A stretch of 22,061 bases of DNA from an uncultured Acetatifactor sp. (GCA_910577035.1 CAJTKW010000066.1:1-22061); one strand, 5' to 3'. Shown: positions 1-6,518, counted from the first letter of the stretch. The notes: generated by a model not told the origin, from the sequence alone. Numbers and translations are program-made.

Positions 1-5
1 ATTGG

Positions 6-41
6 GACATTTTCATTTGTGGTTTAATGAGACATTATCAT
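6..41. repeat. Two imperfect direct repeats at left edge
   Basis: GACATTTTCAT (6-16) and GACATTATCAT (31-41) are 11-mers that differ at one base and start 25 bp apart. Spaced copies of a GGGACATT-type motif resemble the multiple transposase-binding repeats at the ends of IS21-family elements. No transposase gene or full inverted terminus is visible because the window begins here, so the mobile-element reading is inference only. Confidence 0.3.
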
Positions 42-54
42 AAATGGCTTATAT

Positions 55-108
55 ATTTAAATTTTTTTAAAAAAAATTCTTGCAAAAATCCGCAATACCC
101 TTTATACT
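55..108 (+). promoter_or_regulatory. Sigma-A promoter of the S10 operon with UP-like tract
   Basis: The -35 box TTGCAA (80-85) is separated by exactly 17 bp from the -10 box TATACT (103-108), so transcription should begin near 115. Immediately upstream, 55-79 is almost pure A/T with runs of T and A, as expected for an UP element contacted by the alpha C-terminal domain. It is the only good promoter seen ahead of rpsJ and probably drives the S10 and spc segments. The start site is predicted, not shown. Confidence 0.75.
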
Positions 109-114
109 ATCAAG

Positions 115-376
115 TGCTGTGGCATGATAGCTGTGAAACGAGAGGTTGCTGTTTATCAGCAATGATAGGCAGGTTTTCCGTGGAGCGAATGTCAAGTTAG
201 AAAACTGACGACAAGTCACTGTACAGGTAAAATGGTCTGCATTAGGCAGAAACAACGTGTGATAGGCCGGAGATCCGTAGAATGTTGCGTAAGGATTCAG
301 GACACACACGGGAGAGTGTACAGTCACCGCTTGTCGTGCTTGAGACTGAAAGTGCGAAAAGGAGGCGACTTTTTTT
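115..376 (+). promoter_or_regulatory. Folded 5' leader upstream of rpsJ
   Basis: No convincing gene lies here. Visible pairings are TTGCTG/CAGCAA (146-151 with 157-162), GTCA-GTT/AAC-TGAC (191-198 with 203-209, one bulged A, loop AGAA), TCTGC/GCAGA (236-240 with 246-250), and a long-range closing stem CGACAAG/CTTGTCG (209-215 with 330-336) continued by TGTAC/GTACA (220-224 with 318-322). The rpsJ ribosome binding site AAAAGGAGG (357-365) is followed by a T7 tract (370-376). S10 leaders in other bacteria can be autoregulated by L4; whether this one is cannot be told from sequence. Confidence 0.5.
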
Positions 377-694
377 ATGGCAAGTCAAGTAATGAGAATA
401 ACCCTGAAGGCATATGAGCACCAGCTGGTGGATGCTTCTGCCAGGAAAATCATCGAAACTGTAAAGAAGACCGGATCTGAGGTAAGCGGCCCCGTGCCCC
501 TTCCCACAAAGAAAGAGGTCGTTACGATCTTAAGAGCCGTACACAAGTACAAGGACTCCAGAGAGCAGTTCGAGCAGAGGACCCACAAGAGGCTGATCGA
601 CATTATTGCGCCCACCCAGAAGACGGTGGATGCGCTGCAGAGGCTGGAGATGCCTGCAGGCGTTTACATTGATATTAAGATGAAGACAAAGTAA
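377..694 (+). CDS. rpsJ: 30S ribosomal protein S10
   Basis: S10 sits in the head of the 30S subunit; in other bacteria it also works as NusE with NusB in antitermination. The 105-residue product has the usual family length and carries SGPVPLPT (37-44) and the highly conserved block from SREQFEQ to RLIDI (61-76). The ATG at 377 has a strong AAGGAGG site 11 bases upstream, with a T7 tract in the spacer. It is the first gene of the S10 segment, just after the folded leader. A 137-base gap, long for this cluster, separates it from rplC. Identity is certain from sequence and position. Confidence 0.98.
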   Translation: MASQVMRITLKAYEHQLVDASARKIIETVKKTGSEVSGPVPLPTKKEVVTILRAVHKYKDSREQFEQRTHKRLIDIIAPTQKTVDALQRLEMPAGVYIDIKMKTK

Positions 695-831
695 TCAAAA
701 CAAACCTCTACAGACGTAAGAACACTTCCCATGCCGAAATGGGAGAGGGGAGAAGTCCCTGTGGTTATGACGCAACGGTAACCGCGTGGTCCGCTATGTA
801 GAAAGCCTTATCAGGCAGAAAGAGAGGAAAA
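695..831 (+). promoter_or_regulatory. Structured gap between rpsJ and rplC
   Basis: This 137-base spacer contains no plausible gene. Two hairpins are visible: TTCCCAT/ATGGGAG (726-732 with 739-745, loop GCCGAA) and GTGGTTA/TAACCGC (761-767 with 779-785, one G-U pair, 11-base loop). Neither is followed by a T tract, so termination is unlikely. RNA processing or translational control of rplC is possible but not shown. Confidence 0.4.
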
Positions 832-1515
832 ATGAAGAAAGCAATTTTGGCAACCAAAGTCGGAATGACTCAAATCTTCGGCGAAGACGGCACGCTGCTG
901 CCCGTAACCGTCCTTCAGGCAGGCCCCTGCGTAGTGACCCAGGTCAAGACAAAGGAAAACGACGGCTATGATGCGGTGCAGGTAGGCTTTGTGGACAAGA
1001 AGGAACGGATCGTGAATAAGGATGCCGGCGGTAAAAAGGAAGTTATCCACAGGCATGGTGTCAATAAGGCACAGGCAGGCCACTTTAAAAAGGCCGGCGT
1101 AAGCGCGAAGAGATATATCAGAGAGTTCAGATTTGAGAATGCGGATGAATATACCATGGGTGCAGAGATTAAGGCCGATATTTTTGCACAGGGAGATAAG
1201 GTCGATGCCTCCGCAATTTCCAAAGGTAAAGGATTTCAGGGTGCGATCAAGAGACTGGGACAGCACAGAGGCCCTATGAAGCACGGTTCCAAGTTCCATC
1301 GTCACCAGGGTTCCAATGGTGCCTGCTCCTCCCCCAGCCGTGTGTTCAAGGGCAAGGGAATGCCGGGACATATGGGCTGCGTGAAGGTGACCGTTCAGAA
1401 TCTTGAGGTCGTAAGAGTAGACGCGGAGAAGAATCTGCTGCTGGTGAAGGGTTCCGTACCCGGACCCAGGAAGGCATTAGTAACCATCAAAGAGACCACA
1501 AGGGCCTTAGGCTAA
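832..1515 (+). CDS. rplC: 50S ribosomal protein L3
   Basis: L3 is an early-assembly protein binding the 3' region of 23S rRNA; its long loop reaches toward the peptidyl transferase centre. The 227-residue product shows the N-terminal GMTQIFGEDG (11-20), KGKGFQG (131-137), HGSKFHRHQGS (151-161) and the KGKGMPGHMG stretch (173-182). It is about 15-18 residues longer than the usual 209-211; the extra part lies around residues 64-80, rich in Lys, His and Gly. The ATG at 832 has only a modest GAGAGGA ribosome binding site. It follows the structured spacer and precedes rplD by 30 bases. Confidence 0.98.
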   Translation: MKKAILATKVGMTQIFGEDGTLLPVTVLQAGPCVVTQVKTKENDGYDAVQVGFVDKKERIVNKDAGGKKEVIHRHGVNKAQAGHFKKAGVSAKRYIREFRFENADEYTMGAEIKADIFAQGDKVDASAISKGKGFQGAIKRLGQHRGPMKHGSKFHRHQGSNGACSSPSRVFKGKGMPGHMGCVKVTVQNLEVVRVDAEKNLLLVKGSVPGPRKALVTIKETTRALG

Positions 1516-1545
1516 CGGGCACGTGCGAAAGGAGGACCAATTCAG

Positions 1546-2166
1546 ATGGCAAACGTATCAGTTTTTAATATGGAAGGAAAAGAAGTTGGTACAATCGAAT
1601 TGAATGATGCCGTATTTGGTGTAAAGGTCAACGAACACCTGGTACACATGGCGGTTGTACAGCAGCTTGCAAATAAGCGTCAGGGGACCCAGAAGGCAAA
1701 GACCCGTTCCGAGGTATCCGGCGGCGGAAGAAAGCCCTGGAGGCAGAAGGGAACCGGCCATGCCAGGCAGGGATCTACCAGATCGCCCCAGTGGAAGGGG
1801 GGCGGCGTTGTATTCGCACCTGTTCCCAGGGATTATTCCTTCAAGCTTAACAGGAAGGAAAAGAGAGCGGCGTTAAAGTCGGCGCTGACGGATAAGGTTC
1901 AGAACAACAATCTGATTGTGGTTGACGAGCTGAAGCTTGACGAGATCAAAACAAAGAGTTTTGTGAAGGTACTGGACAATTTAAAGGTGGAGAAGGGGTT
2001 GGTGGTTCTTGCCGAGAACGATCAGAATGTAATCTGTTCCGCAAGGAATATCTCAGATGTGGATACCACACTGGTGAACACCATCAATACCTATGACATT
2101 ATGAAGGCTAATAAGCTGATCCTGACAAAGGATGCAGTTGCAAAGATCGAGGAGGTGTACGCATAA
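1546..2166 (+). CDS. rplD: 50S ribosomal protein L4
   Basis: L4 lines the narrow part of the nascent-peptide exit tunnel with L22 and, in Escherichia coli, represses its own S10 operon. The 206-residue protein is of normal length. Residues 52-71 form the expected tunnel loop (KTRSEVSGGG then RKPWRQKGTG), followed by GHARQGS and the aromatic-rich stretch to APVPRDY (91-97). The ATG at 1546 follows AAAGGAGG. Its TAA stop overlaps the rplW ATG by one base (2166), suggesting translational coupling. If L4 autoregulation exists here, the leader at 115-376 is the natural target; that is inference. Confidence 0.98.
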   Translation: MANVSVFNMEGKEVGTIELNDAVFGVKVNEHLVHMAVVQQLANKRQGTQKAKTRSEVSGGGRKPWRQKGTGHARQGSTRSPQWKGGGVVFAPVPRDYSFKLNRKEKRAALKSALTDKVQNNNLIVVDELKLDEIKTKSFVKVLDNLKVEKGLVVLAENDQNVICSARNISDVDTTLVNTINTYDIMKANKLILTKDAVAKIEEVYA

Positions 2167-2477
2167 TGGCAGACATTAAATATTATGATGTAATCCTCAA
2201 ACCGGTTATTACCGAAAAGAGTATGGCTGGAATGGGCGAGAAAAAATATACGTTCCTGGTTCATACAGAGGCAAACAAAGCACAGATCAAGGAAGCTGTG
2301 GAGAAGATGTTCGAGGGTACCAAGGTTAAGAACGTCAATACCATGAATTACAAGGGAAAGGTTACGAACAAGAGCAGAAGGCGCGGCCCGGTGCTGGGCA
2401 GGACGCCTAAGACCAAGAAGGCGATTGTCACCCTGACCCAGGACAGCAAGGACATTGAGATCTTTGCGGGCTTATAA
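2166..2477 (+). CDS. rplW: 50S ribosomal protein L23
   Basis: L23 sits at the tunnel exit and is the docking site for signal recognition particle, trigger factor and the Sec translocon. The 103-residue product begins with the family signature DVILKPVITEKSM (8-20) and has the basic segment RRRGPVLGRTPKTKKAIVTL, typical of the rRNA-binding hairpin. The start ATG overlaps the rplD stop by one base, and its ribosome binding site (GAGGTG) lies inside the end of rplD. rplB follows after 26 bases. Confidence 0.97.
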   Translation: MADIKYYDVILKPVITEKSMAGMGEKKYTFLVHTEANKAQIKEAVEKMFEGTKVKNVNTMNYKGKVTNKSRRRGPVLGRTPKTKKAIVTLTQDSKDIEIFAGL

Positions 2478-2503
2478 ATTGATTAGGATAAGGAGATAAA
2501 ACG

Positions 2504-3346
2504 ATGGGTATCAAGACATATAATGCTTATACACCCTCCAGAAGAAATATGACCGGTTCCGACTTTTCCGAGATCACCAAGACCACCCCGGAAAAGAGCC
2601 TGTGCACTTCTCTGAAGAAGAATGCCGGTCGTAATAATCAGGGTAAGATCACTGTGAGACACCATGGCGGCGGCTCCAGAAGAAAATACAGGATCATCGA
2701 TTTCAAGAGAAACAAGGACGGCATTCCTGCCACCGTAATCGGAATCGAATATGATCCCAACAGAAGTGCAAACATCGCGCTGATCTGTTATGCAGACGGC
2801 GAGAAGGCATATATCCTGGCGCCGGCGGGGCTGACCGACGGAATGAAGGTCATGAACGGTCCCGAGGCGGAGGTGAGAGTAGGCAACTGCCTGCCCTTGT
2901 CCGAAATTCCTGTAGGTACTCAGGTACACAATATTGAATTGCATCCCGGAAAGGGAGGACAGATGGTTCGTGCAGCAGGAAACAGCGCTCAGCTTATGGC
3001 TAAGGAAGGAAAGTATGCAACGCTTCGTCTTCCTTCCGGTGAAATGAGAATGGTTCCTCTGGTATGTCGAGCAACGATAGGAATCGTCGGTAACGGCGAC
3101 CACAATCTGATCAACCTCGGCAAGGCCGGACGTAAGCGCCATATGGGTATTCGTCCTACGGTGCGCGGCTCTGTCATGAACCCCAACGATCACCCTCACG
3201 GCGGCGGTGAAGGAAAGGCCGGTATCGGTCGTCCCGGTCCCAGCACCCCCTGGGGCAAGCCTGCACTTGGATTGAAGACGCGTAAGGCAAAGAAGGCTTC
3301 CAACAAGTTGATCGTCAGAAGACGTGACGGCAGAGCAATGAAGTAG
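2504..3346 (+). CDS. rplB: 50S ribosomal protein L2
   Basis: L2 is among the most conserved large-subunit proteins; it supports subunit association and the peptidyl transferase centre. The 280-residue product (typical 275-277) carries VRHHGGGSRRKYRIIDFKR in the N-terminal RNA-binding part and, near the C-terminus, NDHPHGGGEGKAGIGRPG, containing the conserved histidine of the L2 tail, followed by STPWGKPALG. AAGGAG precedes the ATG at 2504. rpsS begins 18 bases after the stop. Confidence 0.98.
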   Translation: MGIKTYNAYTPSRRNMTGSDFSEITKTTPEKSLCTSLKKNAGRNNQGKITVRHHGGGSRRKYRIIDFKRNKDGIPATVIGIEYDPNRSANIALICYADGEKAYILAPAGLTDGMKVMNGPEAEVRVGNCLPLSEIPVGTQVHNIELHPGKGGQMVRAAGNSAQLMAKEGKYATLRLPSGEMRMVPLVCRATIGIVGNGDHNLINLGKAGRKRHMGIRPTVRGSVMNPNDHPHGGGEGKAGIGRPGPSTPWGKPALGLKTRKAKKASNKLIVRRRDGRAMK

Positions 3347-3364
3347 AAAACAGGAGGATAGACA

Positions 3365-3646
3365 ATGGCTAGATCACTGAAAAAAGGACCTTTCGCAGAC
3401 GCAAGCCTGTTAAAGAAAGTTGACGCTATGAACGCATCAGGGCAGAAGCAGGTTATTAAGACCTGGTCTCGCCGTTCTACAATTTTCCCTTCCTTTGTAG
3501 GGCTTACAATTGCGGTTCATGACGGCAGGAAGCACGTTCCTGTATATGTGACCGAGGACATGGTGGGCCATAAGCTGGGTGAGTTCGTGGCAACAAGAAC
3601 TTACAGGGGCCATGGCAAGGATGAAAAGAAATCCAAGGTGAAGTAA
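3365..3646 (+). CDS. rpsS: 30S ribosomal protein S19
   Basis: S19 binds 16S rRNA in the 30S head near S13 and contacts the A-site finger. The 93 residues match the family length, with MARSLKKGPFADASLLKK at the N-terminus and a basic tail GHGKDEKKSKVK. An AGGAGG site precedes the ATG at 3365. The striking feature is just outside: the same 12-residue tail plus stop is encoded again at 3661-3699 in another frame with different codons, so the gene end seems to have been rebuilt by recombination. S19 itself looks intact. Confidence 0.98.
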   Translation: MARSLKKGPFADASLLKKVDAMNASGQKQVIKTWSRRSTIFPSFVGLTIAVHDGRKHVPVYVTEDMVGHKLGEFVATRTYRGHGKDEKKSKVK

Positions 3647-3660
3647 GTCAGTGGCCCTTT

Positions 3661-3699
3661 GGACACGGCAAGGACGAGAAAAAGAGCAAGGTTAAGTAA
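3661..3699 (+). pseudogene. Remnant second 3' end of rpsS
   Basis: Read from 3661, the sequence encodes GHGKDEKKSKVK and TAA, identical in protein to the last 12 residues of rpsS (3608-3646). Eight of the 12 codons differ at nine bases, and all differences are synonymous, including Ser TCC versus AGC. The homology stops just upstream: 3647-3660 does not continue S19. The remnant is in a different frame from rpsS and has no start. The pattern suggests two diverged rpsS alleles, one leaving only its tail. It lies 38 bases before rplV. Confidence 0.8.
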
Positions 3700-3737
3700 G
3701 CGCGTTGCTTTGATTCTGAGAAGGAGGATATAGATCT

Positions 3738-4127
3738 ATGGCTAAAGGACATAGAAGTCAAATTAAAAGAGAGAGAAACGCCAATAAGGACACAAGACCC
3801 TCAGCAAAGCTTTCTTATGCCAGGGTTTCCGTCCAGAAGGCATGTTTCGTTTTAGATGCTATCCGAGGCAAGAACGTTGAGACTGCCTTAGGGATCCTGG
3901 AGTACAATCCCAGATATGCTTCCGGCCTGATCAAGAAGCTGCTTGAGTCGGCTATCGCAAACGCAGAAAACAATAACGGAATGAACAGAGAGAACCTGTA
4001 TGTGGCGGAGTGCTATGCCAACAAGGGCCCCACTATGAAGCGCATTCAGCCCAGAGCAAGGGGAACCGCTTACAGGATCGAGAAGAGAATGAGCCACATT
4101 ACCGTTGTGTTGGATGAGAAGAAGTAG
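3738..4127 (+). CDS. rplV: 50S ribosomal protein L22
   Basis: L22 spans the large subunit and with L4 forms the tunnel constriction. The 129-residue product has the core KLSYARVSVQKACFVLDAIRGK and the C-terminal tunnel hairpin region around GPTMKRIQPRARGTAYRIEKRMSHI. It is about 15 residues longer than Bacillus subtilis L22 (113), the extra being a basic N-terminal extension (residues 1-20, KGHRSQIKRERN). The ATG at 3738 follows GAAGGAGGA. The 91-base gap upstream holds the rpsS remnant. Confidence 0.97.
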   Translation: MAKGHRSQIKRERNANKDTRPSAKLSYARVSVQKACFVLDAIRGKNVETALGILEYNPRYASGLIKKLLESAIANAENNNGMNRENLYVAECYANKGPTMKRIQPRARGTAYRIEKRMSHITVVLDEKK

Positions 4128-4143
4128 TGAAAGGAGCAAATAA

Positions 4144-4803
4144 ATGGGACAGAAAGTTAATCCTCACGGATTAAGAGTGGGAGTAATTAAGGAATGGGAT
4201 TCCAAGTGGTATGCCGAGAGTGAGTTTTCCGAGTATCTGGTGGAAGATTACGAGATCAGGAAATTCCTGAAGAAAAAGTTATACAGCGCCGGCGTCTCTA
4301 AGATTGAGGTAGAGAGGACGTCTGACAGGGTGAGGGTCATCATTCACACCGCAAAACCCGGTGTTATCATCGGCAAGGGCGGCGCTGAAATCGAAGTTAC
4401 CAAGAACGAGCTTTCCAAGATGACCGGCAAGAAGGTGCTGATTGACATTAAGGAGATTAAGAGGCCTGACAGAGATGCGCAGCTGGTCGCTGAAAATATT
4501 GCTCAGCAGCTTGAGAACCGTGTGTCCTACAGACGTGCCATGAAGTCCTGCATGGGAAGAACCATGAAGGCCGGTGCCTTGGGTATTAAGGCTGCATGCG
4601 CAGGTCGTTTGGGCGGAGCCGATATTGCCCGCAGTGAGTTTTACAGCGAGGGAACCATTCCCCTGCAGACTCTGAGGGCAGATATTGACTACGGCTTTGC
4701 AGAGGCAGACACCACGTATGGCAAGGTTGGAGTTAAAGTGTGGATCTACAAGGGTGAGATCCTTCCCACAAAGGGAAATCAGGTGGAAGGGAGCGATAAA
4801 TAA
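4144..4803 (+). CDS. rpsC: 30S ribosomal protein S3
   Basis: S3 lies at the mRNA entry side of the 30S subunit and helps unwind mRNA. The 219-residue product has the N-terminal MGQKVNPHGLRVGVIKEW, then a type II KH domain with the nucleic-acid-binding GKGG at 77-80, and the C-terminal domain through GYGFAEADTTYGKVGVKVWIYKGEI-like sequence (here DYGFAEADTTYGKVGVKVWI). AAAGGAG precedes the ATG at 4144. Only 16 bases separate it from rplV, and rplP starts 2 bases after the stop. Confidence 0.98.
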   Translation: MGQKVNPHGLRVGVIKEWDSKWYAESEFSEYLVEDYEIRKFLKKKLYSAGVSKIEVERTSDRVRVIIHTAKPGVIIGKGGAEIEVTKNELSKMTGKKVLIDIKEIKRPDRDAQLVAENIAQQLENRVSYRRAMKSCMGRTMKAGALGIKAACAGRLGGADIARSEFYSEGTIPLQTLRADIDYGFAEADTTYGKVGVKVWIYKGEILPTKGNQVEGSDK

Positions 4804-4805
4804 TC

Positions 4806-5234
4806 ATGTTAATGCCGAAGAGAGTGAAATACCGTAAACAGTTTCGTGGCTCCATGAAGGGCCGGGCAACAAGAGGCAATACCCTGGCTTATGGCGAATA
4901 TGGTCTGGTATCGCTGGAGCCCTGCTGGATCAAGTCGAATCAGATTGAGGCAGCCCGTATCGCGCTGACTCGTTATACCAAGCGTGCAGGTCAGGTTTGG
5001 ATCAAGATCTTCCCTGACAAGCCTGTTACCTTAAAGCCTATCGGTACCCGTATGGGATCCGGTAAGGGAGCTGTGGACAGCTGGGTTGCAGTAGTAAAGC
5101 CCGGACGTGTTATGTTTGAAATTGCAGGCGTTCCGGAGGATCAGGCAAAGGAGGCACTGCGTCTTGCAATGCATAAGCTTCCCTGCAAGTGTAAAGTCGT
5201 TTCTAAGGCAGATTTGGAAGGCGGTGTAGAATAA
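4806..5234 (+). CDS. rplP: 50S ribosomal protein L16
   Basis: L16 binds near the A-site tRNA elbow and organises the central protuberance late in 50S assembly. The 142 residues start MLMPKRVKYRKQFRG, matching family members that begin ML(L/Q)PKR, so the ATG at 4806 is preferred over the in-frame ATG at 4812. MGSGKG at 83-88 and SWVAVVKPGRVMFEI are signature stretches. The GGGAG site lies about 12 bases upstream, inside the end of rpsC. The stop overlaps the rpmC start by one base. Confidence 0.97.
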   Translation: MLMPKRVKYRKQFRGSMKGRATRGNTLAYGEYGLVSLEPCWIKSNQIEAARIALTRYTKRAGQVWIKIFPDKPVTLKPIGTRMGSGKGAVDSWVAVVKPGRVMFEIAGVPEDQAKEALRLAMHKLPCKCKVVSKADLEGGVE

Positions 5235-5437
5235 TGAAATCCAGTAAGTTTGTAGAAGAATTAAAGAACAAGTCCGTTGAGGAACTTCAGTCAGAGCTTG
5301 TCGCTGCAAAAAAAGAGCTTTTCAATTTAAGATTCCAGAACGCAACCAATCAGCTGGATAATACGGCGAGGATCAAGGATGTCAGGAAAAATATTGCCCG
5401 TATTAACACAGTGATCACCGAGAAGGCAAGGGCGTAA
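5234..5437 (+). CDS. rpmC: 50S ribosomal protein L29
   Basis: L29 is a small two-helix protein at the tunnel exit beside L23. The 67-residue product is predicted to be a helical hairpin, with the family motif KKELFNLRFQ followed by NATNQLDNTARIKDVRKNIARI. The ATG overlaps the rplP stop by one base, implying coupled translation. A 71-base gap with a tandem repeat separates it from rpsQ. Confidence 0.96.
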   Translation: MKSSKFVEELKNKSVEELQSELVAAKKELFNLRFQNATNQLDNTARIKDVRKNIARINTVITEKARA

Positions 5438-5438
5438 A

Positions 5439-5471
5439 GGCGGACATATGCCTTGGGCGGACATATGCCTT
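5439..5471 (+). repeat. Tandem 17-bp repeat between rpmC and rpsQ
   Basis: GGCGGACATATGCCTT occurs at 5439-5454 and 5456-5471, exact 16-mers at a 17-bp period. Each copy with its flank can pair AAGGC with GCCTT (first copy fully, second through G-rich variants), and a related short palindrome AGGC-GAATT-GCCT follows at 5472-5484. It probably arose by slippage or local duplication in the spacer. No known function. Confidence 0.85.
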
Positions 5472-5508
5472 AGGCGAATTGCCTGGCGGAAAGGAAAGGA
5501 GTAAAGTC

Positions 5509-5817
5509 GTGGAAGAAAGAAATTTGAGAAAAGTGCGTACCGGTAAGGTAACCAGCAATAAGATGGATAAGACGATCGTTGTGGCGATAGAAGAGCATGT
5601 AAAGCATCCCCTTTATAAGAAGGTCGTTAAGAGGACCTATAAGCTGAAGGCGCATGACGAGGAGAATACGTGTAATATCGGCGACACCGTTAAGGTCATG
5701 GAGACCAGGCCTCTGTCCAAGGATAAGAGATGGAGACTCGTAGAGGTCGTGGAAAGTAATGAAAGCCGTAGGTGCGGCAAAGGAGGAAAATCATGGTTCA
5801 GCAGGAAACAAGACTGA
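5509..5817 (+). CDS. rpsQ: 30S ribosomal protein S17, C-terminally extended
   Basis: S17 is a primary 16S rRNA-binding protein of the 30S body with an OB fold. The start is GTG at 5509, seven bases after AAAGGAG, giving MEERNLRKVRTGK as in relatives; an earlier in-frame TTG (5479) has no such support. The core through METRPLSKDKRWRLVEVVE (to about residue 82) is normal, but the frame continues to residue 102, about 17-19 residues beyond the usual end, running through the rplN ribosome binding site and overlapping rplN by 25 bases. A TAA sits one frame off at 5757-5759, where VEVVEK-stop would be expected, so a one-base A deletion (biological or sequencing error) is the likeliest cause. Confidence 0.93.
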   Translation: MEERNLRKVRTGKVTSNKMDKTIVVAIEEHVKHPLYKKVVKRTYKLKAHDEENTCNIGDTVKVMETRPLSKDKRWRLVEVVESNESRRCGKGGKSWFSRKQD

Positions 5818-6161
5818 AGGTTGCTGATAACACCGGTGCAAAAGAACTGCTCTGCATCCGCGTTATGGGCGGCTCTACAAGAAGATATGCGCATATTGGC
5901 GATGTGATTGTTGCTTCCGTTAAAGATGCAACACCCGGCGGAGTTGTAAAGAAGGGTGACGTTGTTAAAGCTGTTGTAGTGCGTACCGTACAGGGGGCGC
6001 GCCGCAAGGATGGATCTTATATCAAGTTCGATGAGAATGCAGCAGTGATTATCAAGGATGACAAGACGCCCAGAGGAACCCGTATTTTTGGGCCGGTGGC
6101 AAGAGAGCTTCGTGAAAAACAGTTCATGAAGATTGTATCTCTGGCTCCCGAAGTATTATAA
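5793..6161 (+). CDS. rplN: 50S ribosomal protein L14
   Basis: L14 lies on the 50S face, contributing to intersubunit bridges and the binding site of the silencing factor RsfS. The ATG at 5793 gives MVQQETRLKVADNTGAKELL and exactly 122 residues, the family length; an upstream in-frame ATG at 5772 would add seven unmatched residues before the AAAGGAGG site (5779-5786) and is rejected. Motifs include GDVIVASVKDATPGG and AVVVRT. The end of the rpsQ frame overlaps its first 25 bases. Its TAA overlaps the ribosome binding site of rplX. Confidence 0.98.
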   Translation: MVQQETRLKVADNTGAKELLCIRVMGGSTRRYAHIGDVIVASVKDATPGGVVKKGDVVKAVVVRTVQGARRKDGSYIKFDENAAVIIKDDKTPRGTRIFGPVARELREKQFMKIVSLAPEVL

Positions 6162-6173
6162 GGAGGTGCCGTT

Positions 6174-6518
6174 ATGTCAATGATGAAGATTAAAAAGGGT
6201 GATACCGTAAAGGTGATTGCCGGTAAGGACAGTAAGGCAAAGGAAGGCGCAAACGGCGCATTAACCGGCCTGGAGGGGAAAGTACTCTCCGTAGATGCAA
6301 AGAAGCATAGGGTGGTTGTTGAAGGTGTAAACATGGTCACCAGGCATACAAAGCCTTCCCAGGCGAATCCTGAAGGCGGTATTGTTAAGAAGGAAGCTCC
6401 TATTGATATTTCAAATGTTATGCTGGTCCATAAGGGCAAGGCGACCAGAGTCGGCTTCAGGACAGAGGGCGGCAAGAAGGTTCGTTTCGCTAAGGCAACC
6501 GGCGAAGTGATTGACTGA
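6174..6518 (+). CDS. rplX: 50S ribosomal protein L24 with KOW-loop insertion
   Basis: L24 initiates 50S assembly and sits at the tunnel exit. The 114-residue product has the KOW motif start KKGDTVKVIAGKD (7-19) and conserved VEGVNMVTRHTKPSQANPEGGI and GKKVRFAKATGEVID. Bacillus subtilis L24 reads GKDKGKQG at this point; here roughly 11 extra residues (about 20-34, small and Gly/Ala-rich, ending GLEGKV) separate GKD from the next beta strand. The frame stays open and the C-terminus is normal, so this is an in-frame insertion. AAGGAGG (6160-6166) precedes the ATG at 6174; a second in-frame ATG at 6180 is less well placed. Confidence 0.96.
   Translation: MSMMKIKKGDTVKVIAGKDSKAKEGANGALTGLEGKVLSVDAKKHRVVVEGVNMVTRHTKPSQANPEGGIVKKEAPIDISNVMLVHKGKATRVGFRTEGGKKVRFAKATGEVID

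Noticed and set aside
67..327. 86-codon - strand frame across the S10 promoter and leader
   Set aside because: It spans a promoter and folded leader and has no recognisable features.
2483..3199. 238-codon frame on the - strand opposite rplB
   Set aside because: It is antisense to a fully conserved L2 gene and shows no recognisable domain; long antisense frames are common in GC-balanced, codon-biased genes.
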